A stretch of 64,000 bases of DNA from Bradyrhizobium sp. 21 (lineage in GTDB: Bacteria; Pseudomonadota; Alphaproteobacteria; Rhizobiales; Xanthobacteraceae): positions 237,845-301,844 of the forward strand of contig NZ_JADPJG010000031.1 of assembly GCF_023073335.1 (NCBI RefSeq), in the 5' to 3' direction. The position numbers and the translations under genes are program-made. The notes under the pieces are model-generated. The model did no database searches. It was not told the DNA's origin and saw only the letters and a program-made list of their open reading frames with translations. This document shows positions 49,940 to 59,396 of this stretch, one piece after another (the first letter of the stretch is position 1; every line of letters starts with the position of its first letter).

Positions 49940-50977
49940 GTGGCGAATTCCCCCGGCGATCTCGAAGTGATCGTGCCAAATCTGCACAGGCGCTATTCCG
50001 GGGTCACCGCTACCAACCGGATGGTGGCGCCGCGGCTGGCAAAGCTGTTTCGCGCAGGCTGGTTCGGCTCCGACGCGCCGGAGGGGATTGCGCGCCTGAA
50101 TGTTGCCAACCTCCTGAAATTGTGGAGTCGGAAGACGCCGCTGATCTGGCACGCGCGGCGTAACGACGAGATGATCGTCGGCGTGCTGCTGCGCGCGCTC
50201 GGCTGGCCGTTAAAACTCGTGTTCACCTCGGCGGCGCAGCGGCATCACAGCTGGATCACGCGCTGGCTGATCCGCCGCATGGACGCGATCATTGCGACCT
50301 CTGACATCTCGGCCTCGTTCCTGAAGGTGCATGCGACCGTGATCCCGCATGGCGTCGACACCGATGTCTATGCGCCGCCAATCCATCGCGCCGCGGCGTT
50401 CGCGGAAGCCGGGCTGCCCGGCCGCTACGCGATCGGCTGCTTCGGTCGCGTGCGCGCGCAGAAGGGCACGGATTTGTTCGTCGATGCGATGTGCCGGTTG
50501 CTGCCGCGCCATCCGGATTTCGCCGCGATCATCGTCGGCCAGGTCACGGCCGAGCAGACGCCGTTTGCGAACGACCTCAAGAAGCGGATCGAGGCTGCCG
50601 GCCTGCAAGCGCGCATCGTCATCACCGGCGAATTGCCGATCGAACAGGTGCAGCGCTGGTATCAGCGGCTGACGATCTACGCCTTCACCTCACGCAACGA
50701 AGGCTTTGGCCTGACGCTGATCGAGGCGATGGCGGCCGGCAGCGCGCTGGTCGCCGCGCGCGCCGGCGCGGCCGAACTCGTGGTCGAGGACGGCGTGACC
50801 GGCGTTTTGATCCCGACCGGAGATGCCGATGCGCTGGCTGCGGCGCTGGAGCCGCTGATGCGCGATGTGGCTGCCGCAACCGCGATGGGTGAGCGCGGGC
50901 GGGTGCGGGTGCTCGAAAGATTCAGCCTCGATGCCGAAGCGGCGCGGATCGGCGAGGTCTATCGGCCGCTGCTCTGA
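49940..50977 (+). CDS. lpcC: LPS core glycosyltransferase (GT4, LpcC-like)
   Basis: 345 residues from GTG 49940 (VANSPGDLEVIVPNLHRRYS), with GGAG seven bases upstream. GT-B fold with GRVRAQKGTDLFVDAM and the E-x7-E region FTSRNEGFGLTLIEAMAAGS. The beginning resembles rhizobial LpcC, the Kdo alpha-1,5-mannosyltransferase of the LPS inner core; from memory, not a search. It heads a plus-strand stretch of LPS genes and would use GDP-mannose, consistent with manC at the window end. Confidence 0.75.
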   Translation: MANSPGDLEVIVPNLHRRYSGVTATNRMVAPRLAKLFRAGWFGSDAPEGIARLNVANLLKLWSRKTPLIWHARRNDEMIVGVLLRALGWPLKLVFTSAAQRHHSWITRWLIRRMDAIIATSDISASFLKVHATVIPHGVDTDVYAPPIHRAAAFAEAGLPGRYAIGCFGRVRAQKGTDLFVDAMCRLLPRHPDFAAIIVGQVTAEQTPFANDLKKRIEAAGLQARIVITGELPIEQVQRWYQRLTIYAFTSRNEGFGLTLIEAMAAGSALVAARAGAAELVVEDGVTGVLIPTGDADALAAALEPLMRDVAAATAMGERGRVRVLERFSLDAEAARIGEVYRPLL

Positions 50978-51155
50978 GGCCCCATTTTCAAAGCCGCAAA
51001 ACAAAAAACGCGAAAACAACCCCATGCACAGTAGCCGGGGACAGCAAAATCAATGGCTTGGCGGTGGGGTCGATGTGTTGCGGATTTTACGAAATGGATT
51101 TGACCCGTCGGGCAAAACACTGGCAGGATGTCATCATCGGCGCAGCCCAATGGCC

Positions 51156-52226
51156 TCAAGTGGTAACGCGTCCCCCCGCCTCGCTCAGCACCCGCTCCGC
51201 AATCCCCACCACCTCCGCCGCCGCGATATCCCGCATGCAGCGGTGGTCGTTCATCTTGCAGATCGTGCTCTGGCAGGGCTGGCAGGACAGCACGCTCTTG
51301 TCCTGGACCACGGTTGCGGCGAGGCCGTTGAGGGGCGCCCAGAGGTAGGGGCTGGTCGGGCCGAAGATGCCCATGGTCGGCGTGCCCAGGGCGGCTGCGA
51401 TGTGCATCAGCCCGGAATCGTTGGAGATTGCGACGCCGGCCGCGGCCATGGCCAGCACGCCGTTGCGCAAATCATTGCCGGTGAGGTCCCGCACCCCCGC
51501 GCCGCCGGCCGCGACAATCTCCTGGGCGAGGCCCTTTTCCCCGGGGCCGCCGACCACCCAGACCTCCAGCCCACGCTCGACCAGCAGGCGGGCGGCCTCA
51601 GGATAGTAGGTCCAGCGCTTTGACACCCCGACCGAGCCGGGAGCCAGCGCCACGGCGGCACCGGCGCTGAGGCCGTTGGCCTGCCGCCAGCGGACGATGT
51701 CCTCGGACGGGACCCGCAATTGCGGCACCGGCCATTCCGGGGGCAGGGGGGCGCCGTCGGGCTGGGCCAGCGCAGCGTTCTTGTCGATGAAGCGGGGTAG
51801 CTTCTTCTCGCCCCAGCGCCAGCGGTTGAGCAGGCCGAACCGGAATTCGCCGACGAAGCCGACCCTTTCGGGAATCCCCGCCAGTGCGGGCGCAATGGCC
51901 GCCTTCCAGGTCCGGGGCAGCACCAGGGCGGTGCCGTAGTTCCGCTCGCGCAGGAGCCTCGCCAGACCGAGTTGGCGGCCCACGGCGAGCCGGCTGCGCG
52001 GCAGGTCCCAGACGATCCCCTGGCGCACGCCGGGCATGTAATCGACCAGCGGGGCGCAGAGAGAGGTGGTCAGAAGATCGACCGGCCGGTTCGGCCAGCG
52101 CTCCTTCAGAACCCGGACCACGGTATGATTCCGGACGAAATCGCCGATCCACATGTACGGGACGATCAGGATCGGGCGGGTGTCGCTCCGGTATGCATCT
52201 CCGCTAAGTTGCGAATCTTTATTCAT
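51156..52226 (-). CDS. LPS heptosyltransferase-like glycosyltransferase (GT9)
   Basis: 356 residues of the WaaC/WaaF family: ILIVPYMWIGDFVRNHTVVR (the usual start), GYVGEFRF-like GFVGEFRFGLLNR, LAPGSVGVSKRWTYYP and the SNDSGLMHIAAALGTPTMGIFG donor-binding stretch. Such enzymes add L,D-heptose from ADP-heptose to the core at the cytosolic face. It stands opposite hldD, which makes ADP-heptose. Whether it is heptosyltransferase I or II is not decided. Confidence 0.87.
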   Translation of the reverse strand: MNKDSQLSGDAYRSDTRPILIVPYMWIGDFVRNHTVVRVLKERWPNRPVDLLTTSLCAPLVDYMPGVRQGIVWDLPRSRLAVGRQLGLARLLRERNYGTALVLPRTWKAAIAPALAGIPERVGFVGEFRFGLLNRWRWGEKKLPRFIDKNAALAQPDGAPLPPEWPVPQLRVPSEDIVRWRQANGLSAGAAVALAPGSVGVSKRWTYYPEAARLLVERGLEVWVVGGPGEKGLAQEIVAAGGAGVRDLTGNDLRNGVLAMAAAGVAISNDSGLMHIAAALGTPTMGIFGPTSPYLWAPLNGLAATVVQDKSVLSCQPCQSTICKMNDHRCMRDIAAAEVVGIAERVLSEAGGRVTT

Positions 52227-52387
52227 TCGTTAAATTGGACCGAGCGCGTGCTGATGGTGGCGGTTCGGTTAGCCGGTCCGGGCGGGCAGGTAAAGCCGGG
52301 AGAACGTCGGTCCCAAAATGCTTACACTTTGGCAAATGATGCGCTACGGCAGTTATCGGGCCGCACAAAATCGGGCAGGTAGGTGGA

Positions 52388-53368
52388 ATGTTGCTGGTGA
52401 CCGGCGGGGCCGGTTTTATCGGATCGAATGTCGTCGCCGCGCTCAATGACGCGGGCCGCAGCGACGTCGTCGTCTGTGATCTCCTTGGCACTGACGGCAA
52501 ATGGCGGAACCTCGCCAAGCGCCAGCTTGTGGATATCATTCCGCCGCTCGAACTGCTCGACTGGCTGAAGGACCGCAAGCTCGACGCCGTGATCCATCTC
52601 GGGGCGATTTCCGCGACCACGGCGACCGACGGCGACCTCGTGTTCGAGACCAACTTCCGCCTATCGATGCGCCTGCTGGACTGGTGCACGGCGAATGCGG
52701 TGCCTTTGATCTACGCCTCCTCGGCGGCGACCTATGGCGACGGCGAGGCAGGATTTGACGACGATGCCTCGCTGCCGGCGCTGAAGAAACTGCGGCCGAT
52801 GAATCTCTACGGCTGGAGCAAGCACATGTTCGATCTCGCAGTCGCCGGGCGCGTCGCGAACGGCGATCGGCTGCCGCCGCAATGCGTGGGCCTGAAATTC
52901 TTCAACGTGTTCGGCCCCAACGAATACCACAAGGGCTCGATGATGAGCGTACTGGCGCGGCGCTTCGACGACGTCAAAGCGGGCCGCGTCGTGCAATTGT
53001 TCAAGTCGCACCGCGATGGCATCGCCGACGGCGATCAGCGCCGCGATTTCATCTATGTCGACGACGTCGTGCGCGTCGTCATGTGGCTGCTGGCGACGCC
53101 GTCGGTGTCCGGCCTCTTCAATGTCGGCACCGGCAAGGCACGCAGCTTCAAGGATCTGATGCTCGCGGCCTATGCCGCGATCGGCGCCAGGCCCAACATC
53201 GAATACATCGACATGCCCGAGCAGATCCGCGGCAGCTATCAGTATTTCACCCAGAGCGAGGTCGATCGCCTCCACCGCGCCGGCTACAATGGTGGTTTCA
53301 CGACGCTCGAGGACGCGGTGAAAGCCTATGTCGGGGATTATCTCGACCGGCCCGACCGCTTCCGCTGA
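52388..53368 (+). CDS. hldD: ADP-L-glycero-D-manno-heptose 6-epimerase
   Basis: 326 residues: TGGAGFIGSNVVAAL, IYASSAATYGDG and YGWSKHMFD, the catalytic Tyr/Lys, plus FFNVFGPNEYHKGSM, all diagnostic of HldD (RfaD). It converts ADP-D-glycero- to ADP-L-glycero-heptose, donor for LPS inner core. Followed 11 bases later by hldE, so the two are co-transcribed. Confidence 0.96.
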   Translation: MLLVTGGAGFIGSNVVAALNDAGRSDVVVCDLLGTDGKWRNLAKRQLVDIIPPLELLDWLKDRKLDAVIHLGAISATTATDGDLVFETNFRLSMRLLDWCTANAVPLIYASSAATYGDGEAGFDDDASLPALKKLRPMNLYGWSKHMFDLAVAGRVANGDRLPPQCVGLKFFNVFGPNEYHKGSMMSVLARRFDDVKAGRVVQLFKSHRDGIADGDQRRDFIYVDDVVRVVMWLLATPSVSGLFNVGTGKARSFKDLMLAAYAAIGARPNIEYIDMPEQIRGSYQYFTQSEVDRLHRAGYNGGFTTLEDAVKAYVGDYLDRPDRFR

Positions 53369-53379
53369 GGCCCATCACC

Positions 53380-54864
53380 ATGCCGACGCCCATTCTCGAT
53401 TTCGATGCCCTCGCGCAAGCCATCTCTGGCCGCACGGTGCTGTGCATCGGCGACATCATGCTGGACGAGTTCGTCTATGGCGAGGTGTCGCGGATCTCGC
53501 CGGAAGCGCCGGCGCCGGTCATCGCGGCTCAGCGCAGCGAGATCCATATCGGCGGTGCCGGCAACGTCGCGCGCAATGTCGCTTCCCTCGGCGGGCGGTG
53601 TATCTTCGTCGGGCTCGTCGGCGAGGACGATGCGGGCAGGCAGCTCGCCTCGGCGCTTGCGGAGCAGGGGGCAATCGAAAGCGTGCTGGTGTGCGATGCC
53701 TCGCGCCCGACCACGCGAAAGGTCCGCTTCGTCTCCGAGCATTTTTCCACGCACATGCTGCGTGCGGATTGGGAGCAGGCACATCCTGCCTCCGATACGA
53801 TCGAGACCAAGCTGATCGAGGCGATCCTGCCGCAGATCGCGCGCGCCGACATCGTGCTGCTGTCCGACTACGCCAAGGGCGTGCTGACTGCGCGCGTCAT
53901 CCGCCACACGATCGACGCCGCGCGAAAACTCGGCAAGCCCGTGATCGTCGATCCCAAGAGCCTGAACTGGGCGATCTATCGCGGCGCGACGCTGCTCACG
54001 CCCAATCGCAAGGAATTTTCGGAAGCGACCCGAAGCCGCGCCGACACGCCGCAGAGCATCGTCGATGCCAGCGAGGACGTGATGCGGCTCGCCGATTGCG
54101 AAGCAATCCTGGTCACGCAAGGCGAGCACGGCATGACGCTGGTGCCGCGCAACGGCGAGGCCGTTCACGTTCCGGCGTTCCCGGTCAAGGTGCGCGACGT
54201 CTCCGGCGCCGGCGACACCGTTGCCGCGGCGCTCGCGGTGTCGCTCGCCACGGGCGCGGACTGGGACACGGCGCTACGCATGGCCAGTGCCGCGGCCGCC
54301 GTCGCCGTCGGCAAGCAGGGCACCGCCACCGTGAGCTCGGCCGAGCTGAGGCGGAAGATATTGCCGCATGCCTATCTCGCGGTCGAGGAGAAGGTCGTGC
54401 TCGAGCCTGATACGCTCGACGCGCAACTCGCGGAATGGAAGCGGCAAGGCCAGCGCGTCGGCTTCACCAATGGCTGCTTCGACATCCTGCATCCCGGCCA
54501 CGTCAAGGTGCTGACCGCGGCGCGCGCTGCCTGCGACCGCCTGATCGTGGGCCTCAACAGCGACGCCTCGGTGCGGCGGCTGAAGGGCGCCGATCGCCCC
54601 GTTCAGGACGAGCGGGCGCGTGCGGAAGTGCTGGCGGCGCTCGAAGCCGTCGATCTCGTCGTTATTTTCGATGAGGATACGCCGATCGACCTGATCACCC
54701 GGATCAAGCCGAGTGCGCTGGTGAAGGGCGGCGATTACACCCGCGAGCAGGTGGTCGGTCATGAGGTCGTCGAAGCTGCGGGCGGGACGGTCGTACTGGT
54801 CGACATTCTCAAGGGCTTCAGCACGACGGCGCTGGTTCACCGCGCGCGGGGAGAGGGCAAATGA
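53380..54864 (+). CDS. hldE: Bifunctional heptose-7-phosphate kinase / heptose-1-phosphate adenylyltransferase
   Basis: 494 residues from ATG 53380 (MPTPILDFDALAQAISGRTV). Residues ~1-330 are a ribokinase-like kinase (IGGAGNVARNVASLGG, VSGAGDTVAAALAVS), residues ~345-494 the adenylyltransferase with GFTNGCFDILHPGHVKVL. Both active sites appear intact. A longer opening frame to 52882 overlaps hldD and is its shadow. Together with hldD it gives ADP-heptose; gmhA and gmhB are not in the window. Its end overlaps the ligase gene by four bases. Confidence 0.96.
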   Translation: MPTPILDFDALAQAISGRTVLCIGDIMLDEFVYGEVSRISPEAPAPVIAAQRSEIHIGGAGNVARNVASLGGRCIFVGLVGEDDAGRQLASALAEQGAIESVLVCDASRPTTRKVRFVSEHFSTHMLRADWEQAHPASDTIETKLIEAILPQIARADIVLLSDYAKGVLTARVIRHTIDAARKLGKPVIVDPKSLNWAIYRGATLLTPNRKEFSEATRSRADTPQSIVDASEDVMRLADCEAILVTQGEHGMTLVPRNGEAVHVPAFPVKVRDVSGAGDTVAAALAVSLATGADWDTALRMASAAAAVAVGKQGTATVSSAELRRKILPHAYLAVEEKVVLEPDTLDAQLAEWKRQGQRVGFTNGCFDILHPGHVKVLTAARAACDRLIVGLNSDASVRRLKGADRPVQDERARAEVLAALEAVDLVVIFDEDTPIDLITRIKPSALVKGGDYTREQVVGHEVVEAAGGTVVLVDILKGFSTTALVHRARGEGK

Positions 54865-56147
54865 CTGTTCTCGCCGGGGAGACGACCGGCCAGGTGCTGT
54901 GGCGGCGTCTGCGCAGTCCGGCGGCCTGGTCAGAGACGGTCGACCTGTTCGCGATCCTGACCGCGGCCTCGCTGCCATGGTCGACGTCGCTTGCGGCGAT
55001 CTTCAATGTTCTGATGCTGCTCTGCATGGTGCCGTTCCTCGACGTCCGCGAGTTCCTGCAATCGCTCAAGCGCCCGTTCTGCGCGGCGCCGATTGCGCTG
55101 GTTCTGCTCGCGCTGATCGGGACGCTGTGGTCGGACGCGGCTTGGGGCGCGCGCTTCTACGCGGTCAATCCGACCGTCAAGCTGCTGGTGCTGCCGGTGC
55201 TGCTCTATCACTTCGCGCGCTCGCCGCGCGGGCATTGGGTGTTCGTCGCCTTCCTGGTGTCCTGCGCGCTGTTGTCGGTGATGTCCTGGCTCGTCGCCTT
55301 CTACCCGGACCTCGCGCTCAAATCCGACCGCGTCGAACGCGGCATCTTCGTCAAGAACTACATCGACCAGAGCCAGGAGTTCACGCTCTGCGCGGTCGCG
55401 CTCGCCTATCCGGTCGCGCAGTTGCTGCGCCAGAAGCGCTACTGGATCGCCGGGCTGCTCACGGCGCTCGCGCTCGCCTTCTTCCTCAACATGGCCTTCG
55501 TGGTGGTGTCGCGCACCGCGCTGGTCACCGTTCCGATCATGTTCGGTGTGTTTGCGTTGCTTCATCTGAGTTGGCGCAGCATCGCGATCATCTCCGCCGC
55601 CCTGCTCGTAGGCGCGATTCTCGCCTGGCAGGCCTCGCCGCAATTGCGCAAGACCGCCGACAGCTTTGCCAGCGACTACACACGCTATGTGGAAAAAGGC
55701 GCGCCGACCTCGGCCGGCTTGCGGCTCGAATTCTGGCGGAAATCCCTCGGCTTCTTCGAGGAGGCGCCGATCAAGGGGCACGGCACGGGCTCGACCCGCG
55801 GATTGTTCGAGCGGGCCGCGACGCCGGGCGACGGCCTGTACCAGGCATCATCCGAGGTGATCGGCAACCCGCATAACCAGACGCTGAACGTTGCCGTGCA
55901 ATGGGGCATCATCGGCGTTGTCGTTCTCTACGCCATCTGGATTCTGCATCTGCTGTTGTTTCGCGGCGACGGGCTCGCAAACTGGGTCGGCCTCCTGGTC
56001 GTGGTCCAGAACGTCTTCACCTCGCTGTTCAACTCCCATCTGTTCGATTTCCACGAGGGCTGGATGTACGTCATCGGTGTCGGCGTTGCCGGCGGCATGG
56101 TGATCCGGGCCCAGCAGGCCGAGACGAAGGCGGAAGCCGGTTCCTGA
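54861..56147 (+). CDS. O-antigen ligase family membrane protein (WaaL-like)
   Basis: 428 residues with ten or more hydrophobic segments and a Wzy_C-type periplasmic loop: HGTGSTRGLFERA and NPHNQTLNVAVQWGIIG, whose His is conserved in ligases. It would join undecaprenyl-linked O-antigen to lipid A-core in the periplasm. O-antigen polymerases (Wzy) share this pattern, so ligase is favoured only by its place behind hldDE. Confidence 0.85.
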   Translation: MTVLAGETTGQVLWRRLRSPAAWSETVDLFAILTAASLPWSTSLAAIFNVLMLLCMVPFLDVREFLQSLKRPFCAAPIALVLLALIGTLWSDAAWGARFYAVNPTVKLLVLPVLLYHFARSPRGHWVFVAFLVSCALLSVMSWLVAFYPDLALKSDRVERGIFVKNYIDQSQEFTLCAVALAYPVAQLLRQKRYWIAGLLTALALAFFLNMAFVVVSRTALVTVPIMFGVFALLHLSWRSIAIISAALLVGAILAWQASPQLRKTADSFASDYTRYVEKGAPTSAGLRLEFWRKSLGFFEEAPIKGHGTGSTRGLFERAATPGDGLYQASSEVIGNPHNQTLNVAVQWGIIGVVVLYAIWILHLLLFRGDGLANWVGLLVVVQNVFTSLFNSHLFDFHEGWMYVIGVGVAGGMVIRAQQAETKAEAGS

Positions 56148-56259
56148 ACGACCGCGCGGATTGCAAACCTTGACTGGCAAGCCTTGACTGGCATGTCTTG
56201 CCGAGATGGGTTATCAGCGCGGTCAGGTTGCACCTCAACGGATTTTCATCGGTCAGCGG

Positions 56260-58173
56260 ATGACGCGTCTTTCGCATCTCACCTTGCGCAATTTCTTCAT
56301 CGCGCTCCACGACCTGCTGGCGACCGCGGCGGCGCTGTTCGCTGCCTTCTATCTGCGCTTCGAGGGCGGCGACGGTTTCTTCGACCGCCTGCCGCTGCTG
56401 ATCCAGATCCTGCCCTATTTTCTCGCCTTCAGCGTGGTCGTGTTCTTCATCTTCAACCTGACCACGACGAAATGGCGCTTCATCTCGCTGCCCGACGCGC
56501 TGAACATCATCCGTGTCGCGACCGTGCTGACGGTTGCACTTCTGGTGCTCGACTACATCTTCGTCGCCCCCAACGTCCGCGGCGCCTTCTTCCTCGGCAA
56601 GGTGACGATCGTCCTCTATTGGTTCATCGAGATATCCTTCCTCAGCGCGTTGCGCATGGCCTACCGCTATTTCCGCTATACGCGGGTGCGGCGTCAGGCC
56701 CGCACCGGGGACGCCGCGCCGACGCTGCTGATCGGCCGCGCCGCGGATGCCGAGGTGCTGTTGCGCGGAATCGAGAGCGGGGCGATCAAGCGCATCTGGC
56801 CGGTCGGCGTGCTGTCGCCGTCGAGTTCCGATCGCGGCCAGTCCATCCGCAACGTCCCGGTTCTGGGCGGCGTCGATGATATCGAGGATGTCGTCGCCGA
56901 CTTCGCCAAGCGCGGCAAGCCGATCGCGCGCGTGGTGATGACCCCCACGGCATTCGAGCCGGAGGCCCATCCCGAATCGATCCTGATGCGGGCGCGCAAG
57001 CTCGGCGTGATCGTCAATCGCATGCCCTCGCTCGAGAGCGGTGATACGCCGCGGCTGACGGCCGTCGCCGTCGAGGACCTGTTGCTGCGGCCGAGCGAAA
57101 AGATCGACTATGCGCGGCTCGAGGCCCTGATCGAGGGCAAGGCGGTGATCGTCACCGGCGGCGGCGGCTCGATCGGTTCCGAGATCTGCGAGCGCGTCGT
57201 CGCGTTCGGCGCCGCGCGCCTCCTGATCGTGGAAAATTCCGAGCCGGCGCTCTACGCCATCACGGAAGCGCTCGCGGCGCACGGCACGGCTGCTTCGGTC
57301 GAAGGGCGGATCGCCGACATCCGCGACCGTGAGCGCATCATGCGCCTGATGTCCGAGTTCAAGCCGGACATCGTGTTCCATGCCGCCGCGCTCAAGCACG
57401 TGCCGATCCTCGAGCGCGACTGGAGCGAGGGCGTCAAGACCAACATCTTCGGCTCGATCAACGTTGCCGATGCCGCTCACAGCGCCGGCGCCGAAGCCAT
57501 GGTGATGATCTCGACCGACAAGGCGATCGAGCCGGTGTCGATGCTCGGCCTCACCAAGCGCTTCGCCGAGATGTATTGCCAGGCGCTCGATCATGATCTT
57601 GCGGCAGGTGGCGGCGGCGCCAGGCGCTCGATGCGGCTGATCTCGGTCCGGTTCGGCAATGTGCTGGCGTCGAACGGCTCGGTGGTGCCGAAGTTCAAGG
57701 CCCAGATCGATGCCGGCGGTCCCGTGACGGTCACGCATCCCGACATGGTCCGCTACTTCATGACCATCCGCGAGGCCTGTGATCTCGTCATCACGGCGGC
57801 AACGCATGCGCTCGGAACGCAGCGTCCGGACGTGTCGGTGTACGTGCTCAACATGGGCCAGCCGGTGAAGATCGTCGATCTCGCCGAGCGCATGATCCGT
57901 CTCTCGGGCCTGCAGCCCGGCTACGACATCGAAATCGTGTTCACGGGCATGCGGCCCGGCGAACGCCTGCACGAAATCCTGTTCGCCTCCGAGGAGCCGA
58001 CCCGCGAGATCGGCGTCGCCGGCATCATGGCCGCGCAGCCGAACGAGCCGCCGATGCAGACGCTCCGCAAATGGATTGCCGCGCTGGAGCAGGCGATCGC
58101 GCGCGACGATCGGGCCACCATCAGGACCATCCTGAAGGACGCGGTTCCGGAATTCGGGTCGACCGCGGCCTGA
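56260..58173 (+). CDS. Membrane-anchored NDP-sugar 4,6-dehydratase (WbpM/WreV-like)
   Basis: 637 residues from ATG 56260 (MTRLSHLTLRNFF); ATG 56206 would add 18. Four membrane segments cover ~15-130, then a nucleotide-binding linker, then the dehydratase with TGGGGSIGSEICERV near 320. WbpM relatives replace the SDR catalytic Tyr by Met (MGATK); here the matching site reads LGLTK, with Leu. The residue is conserved around it (STDKAIEPVSMLGLTKRFAE). It probably makes UDP-4-keto-6-deoxy-GlcNAc, the first step to UDP-QuiNAc. Confidence 0.87.
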   Translation: MTRLSHLTLRNFFIALHDLLATAAALFAAFYLRFEGGDGFFDRLPLLIQILPYFLAFSVVVFFIFNLTTTKWRFISLPDALNIIRVATVLTVALLVLDYIFVAPNVRGAFFLGKVTIVLYWFIEISFLSALRMAYRYFRYTRVRRQARTGDAAPTLLIGRAADAEVLLRGIESGAIKRIWPVGVLSPSSSDRGQSIRNVPVLGGVDDIEDVVADFAKRGKPIARVVMTPTAFEPEAHPESILMRARKLGVIVNRMPSLESGDTPRLTAVAVEDLLLRPSEKIDYARLEALIEGKAVIVTGGGGSIGSEICERVVAFGAARLLIVENSEPALYAITEALAAHGTAASVEGRIADIRDRERIMRLMSEFKPDIVFHAAALKHVPILERDWSEGVKTNIFGSINVADAAHSAGAEAMVMISTDKAIEPVSMLGLTKRFAEMYCQALDHDLAAGGGGARRSMRLISVRFGNVLASNGSVVPKFKAQIDAGGPVTVTHPDMVRYFMTIREACDLVITAATHALGTQRPDVSVYVLNMGQPVKIVDLAERMIRLSGLQPGYDIEIVFTGMRPGERLHEILFASEEPTREIGVAGIMAAQPNEPPMQTLRKWIAALEQAIARDDRATIRTILKDAVPEFGSTAA

Positions 58174-58175
58174 TC

Positions 58176-59396
58176 ATGCAGCCTCGAGGCAAGATCGTCG
58201 TTGCGAGCCAGCATTATCCGCCTGATCCGAGCACGACGGCGTCGATCATGGCCGAGATCGCCTGCCGCATCGCCGGAGATCACGAGGTCGTGGTGCTATC
58301 GGGCTCGCCTGGCGGGTTGCCGGCGTCGCAAACCGGCCCGGGCAAGCCGCGCGTCGTCGCGGTCAAGAACCGGATGGCGGGCAAGGCGGCGCTGGTGCGG
58401 CGCGGGGTGTCCGAGCTGCTGTTCGCCGCGCGCATTTTCTTTACGCTGCTACGGGAGCTGAGGCGAGGTGACGTCGTGCTCACCGTCACCGCACCGTTCA
58501 TGTTGCCTTACGCGGTCGCGGGGGCTGCAAGGCTGAAGGGCGCGCGCTCGGCGCTGATCATGCACGACCTCTTCCCCGATGTGCTGGTGATGGCGGGCCT
58601 GCTCACGCCCGGTTCGATCGTGACCATGACGATGCGCGCCGCCAACAGCCTGATGTTCCGCGCGCTCAATGCCGTCATCACCATCGGCCGCGATGCGGAA
58701 CGGCCGCTGCTGAGCTATTCCGGCATGACGCGCAACAAGATCCGCTTCATCCCGAACTGGGCAACGCTCGTGCCCGCACCCCGGCCGGTGACGGCGGACA
58801 ATCCGTTCCGCAAGGCGCTCTCGGCGCGTTTCGTCGTCGGCCTGTCGGGCAATCTCGGCTTCACCCATGATCCGGAGATCGTGTTCGAGGCGGCGCGCCT
58901 TTTGCAGGACGAAGCGGACATTCACTTCCTGCTCTCCGGCTGGGGCATCGGTTTCGAGCGGCTGAAGCAGTTGCAGGCCGAAGCGAACTTGCCCAATGTC
59001 TCCTTCGTGGCGCGGGTCGAGGATGCCGAGCTCGAGGCGTTCCTGGTGTCCGCCAATCTCTGGATCATTCCGTACCGGAAGGACGTTGCGGGGGTGTCGG
59101 TGCCGAGCCGGTTCTACAATCTGCTGGCGGTCGGCCGTCCCGTGGTGCTGGTCTCCGAGCCGGAGGCCGAGGCCGCGTTGACGGTGGTGGAGAACGGGCT
59201 CGGCTGGGTCGTGACACCCGGCCGTGCCGATCAACTGGCCGAGGCGATCCGCGCGGCGTCTCGCTCCGACGGTGGCGCCATGGCGGAGCGCGCGGTGAAG
59301 GCGGCAGCGAAGTTCGATCGCGTCACCGCGATGAACGCCTATGCCGCCCTGGTCGATGAATTGCTGCGCAACGCCGAACTGGCAGGACAACGATGA
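58176..59396 (+). CDS. GT4 glycosyltransferase (WbuB-like)
   Basis: 406 residues from ATG 58176 (MQPRGKIVVASQHYPPDPST), two bases after the dehydratase stop. GT-B fold: QHYPPDPSTTASIMAEIAC, the IMHDLFPDVLVMAGLL segment, then GLSGNLGFTHDPEIVFEAA and IPYRKDVAGVSVPSRFYNLL, all typical of WbuB-type transferases adding the second sugar of an O unit. Sugar specificity unknown (WbuB in E. coli O26 moves L-FucNAc). Confidence 0.87.
   Translation: MQPRGKIVVASQHYPPDPSTTASIMAEIACRIAGDHEVVVLSGSPGGLPASQTGPGKPRVVAVKNRMAGKAALVRRGVSELLFAARIFFTLLRELRRGDVVLTVTAPFMLPYAVAGAARLKGARSALIMHDLFPDVLVMAGLLTPGSIVTMTMRAANSLMFRALNAVITIGRDAERPLLSYSGMTRNKIRFIPNWATLVPAPRPVTADNPFRKALSARFVVGLSGNLGFTHDPEIVFEAARLLQDEADIHFLLSGWGIGFERLKQLQAEANLPNVSFVARVEDAELEAFLVSANLWIIPYRKDVAGVSVPSRFYNLLAVGRPVVLVSEPEAEAALTVVENGLGWVVTPGRADQLAEAIRAASRSDGGAMAERAVKAAAKFDRVTAMNAYAALVDELLRNAELAGQR

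Noticed and set aside
50978..51155. Possible mobile-element scar (GATTTGACCCGTCGGGCAAAAC) between the LpcC-like and heptosyltransferase-like genes
   Set aside because: Looks repeat-like, but no second copy or terminal repeats in the window, so there is no support beyond vague resemblance.
56071..57972. A 633-codon minus-strand open frame
   Set aside because: Antisense of the WbpM-like gene with typical shadow composition.
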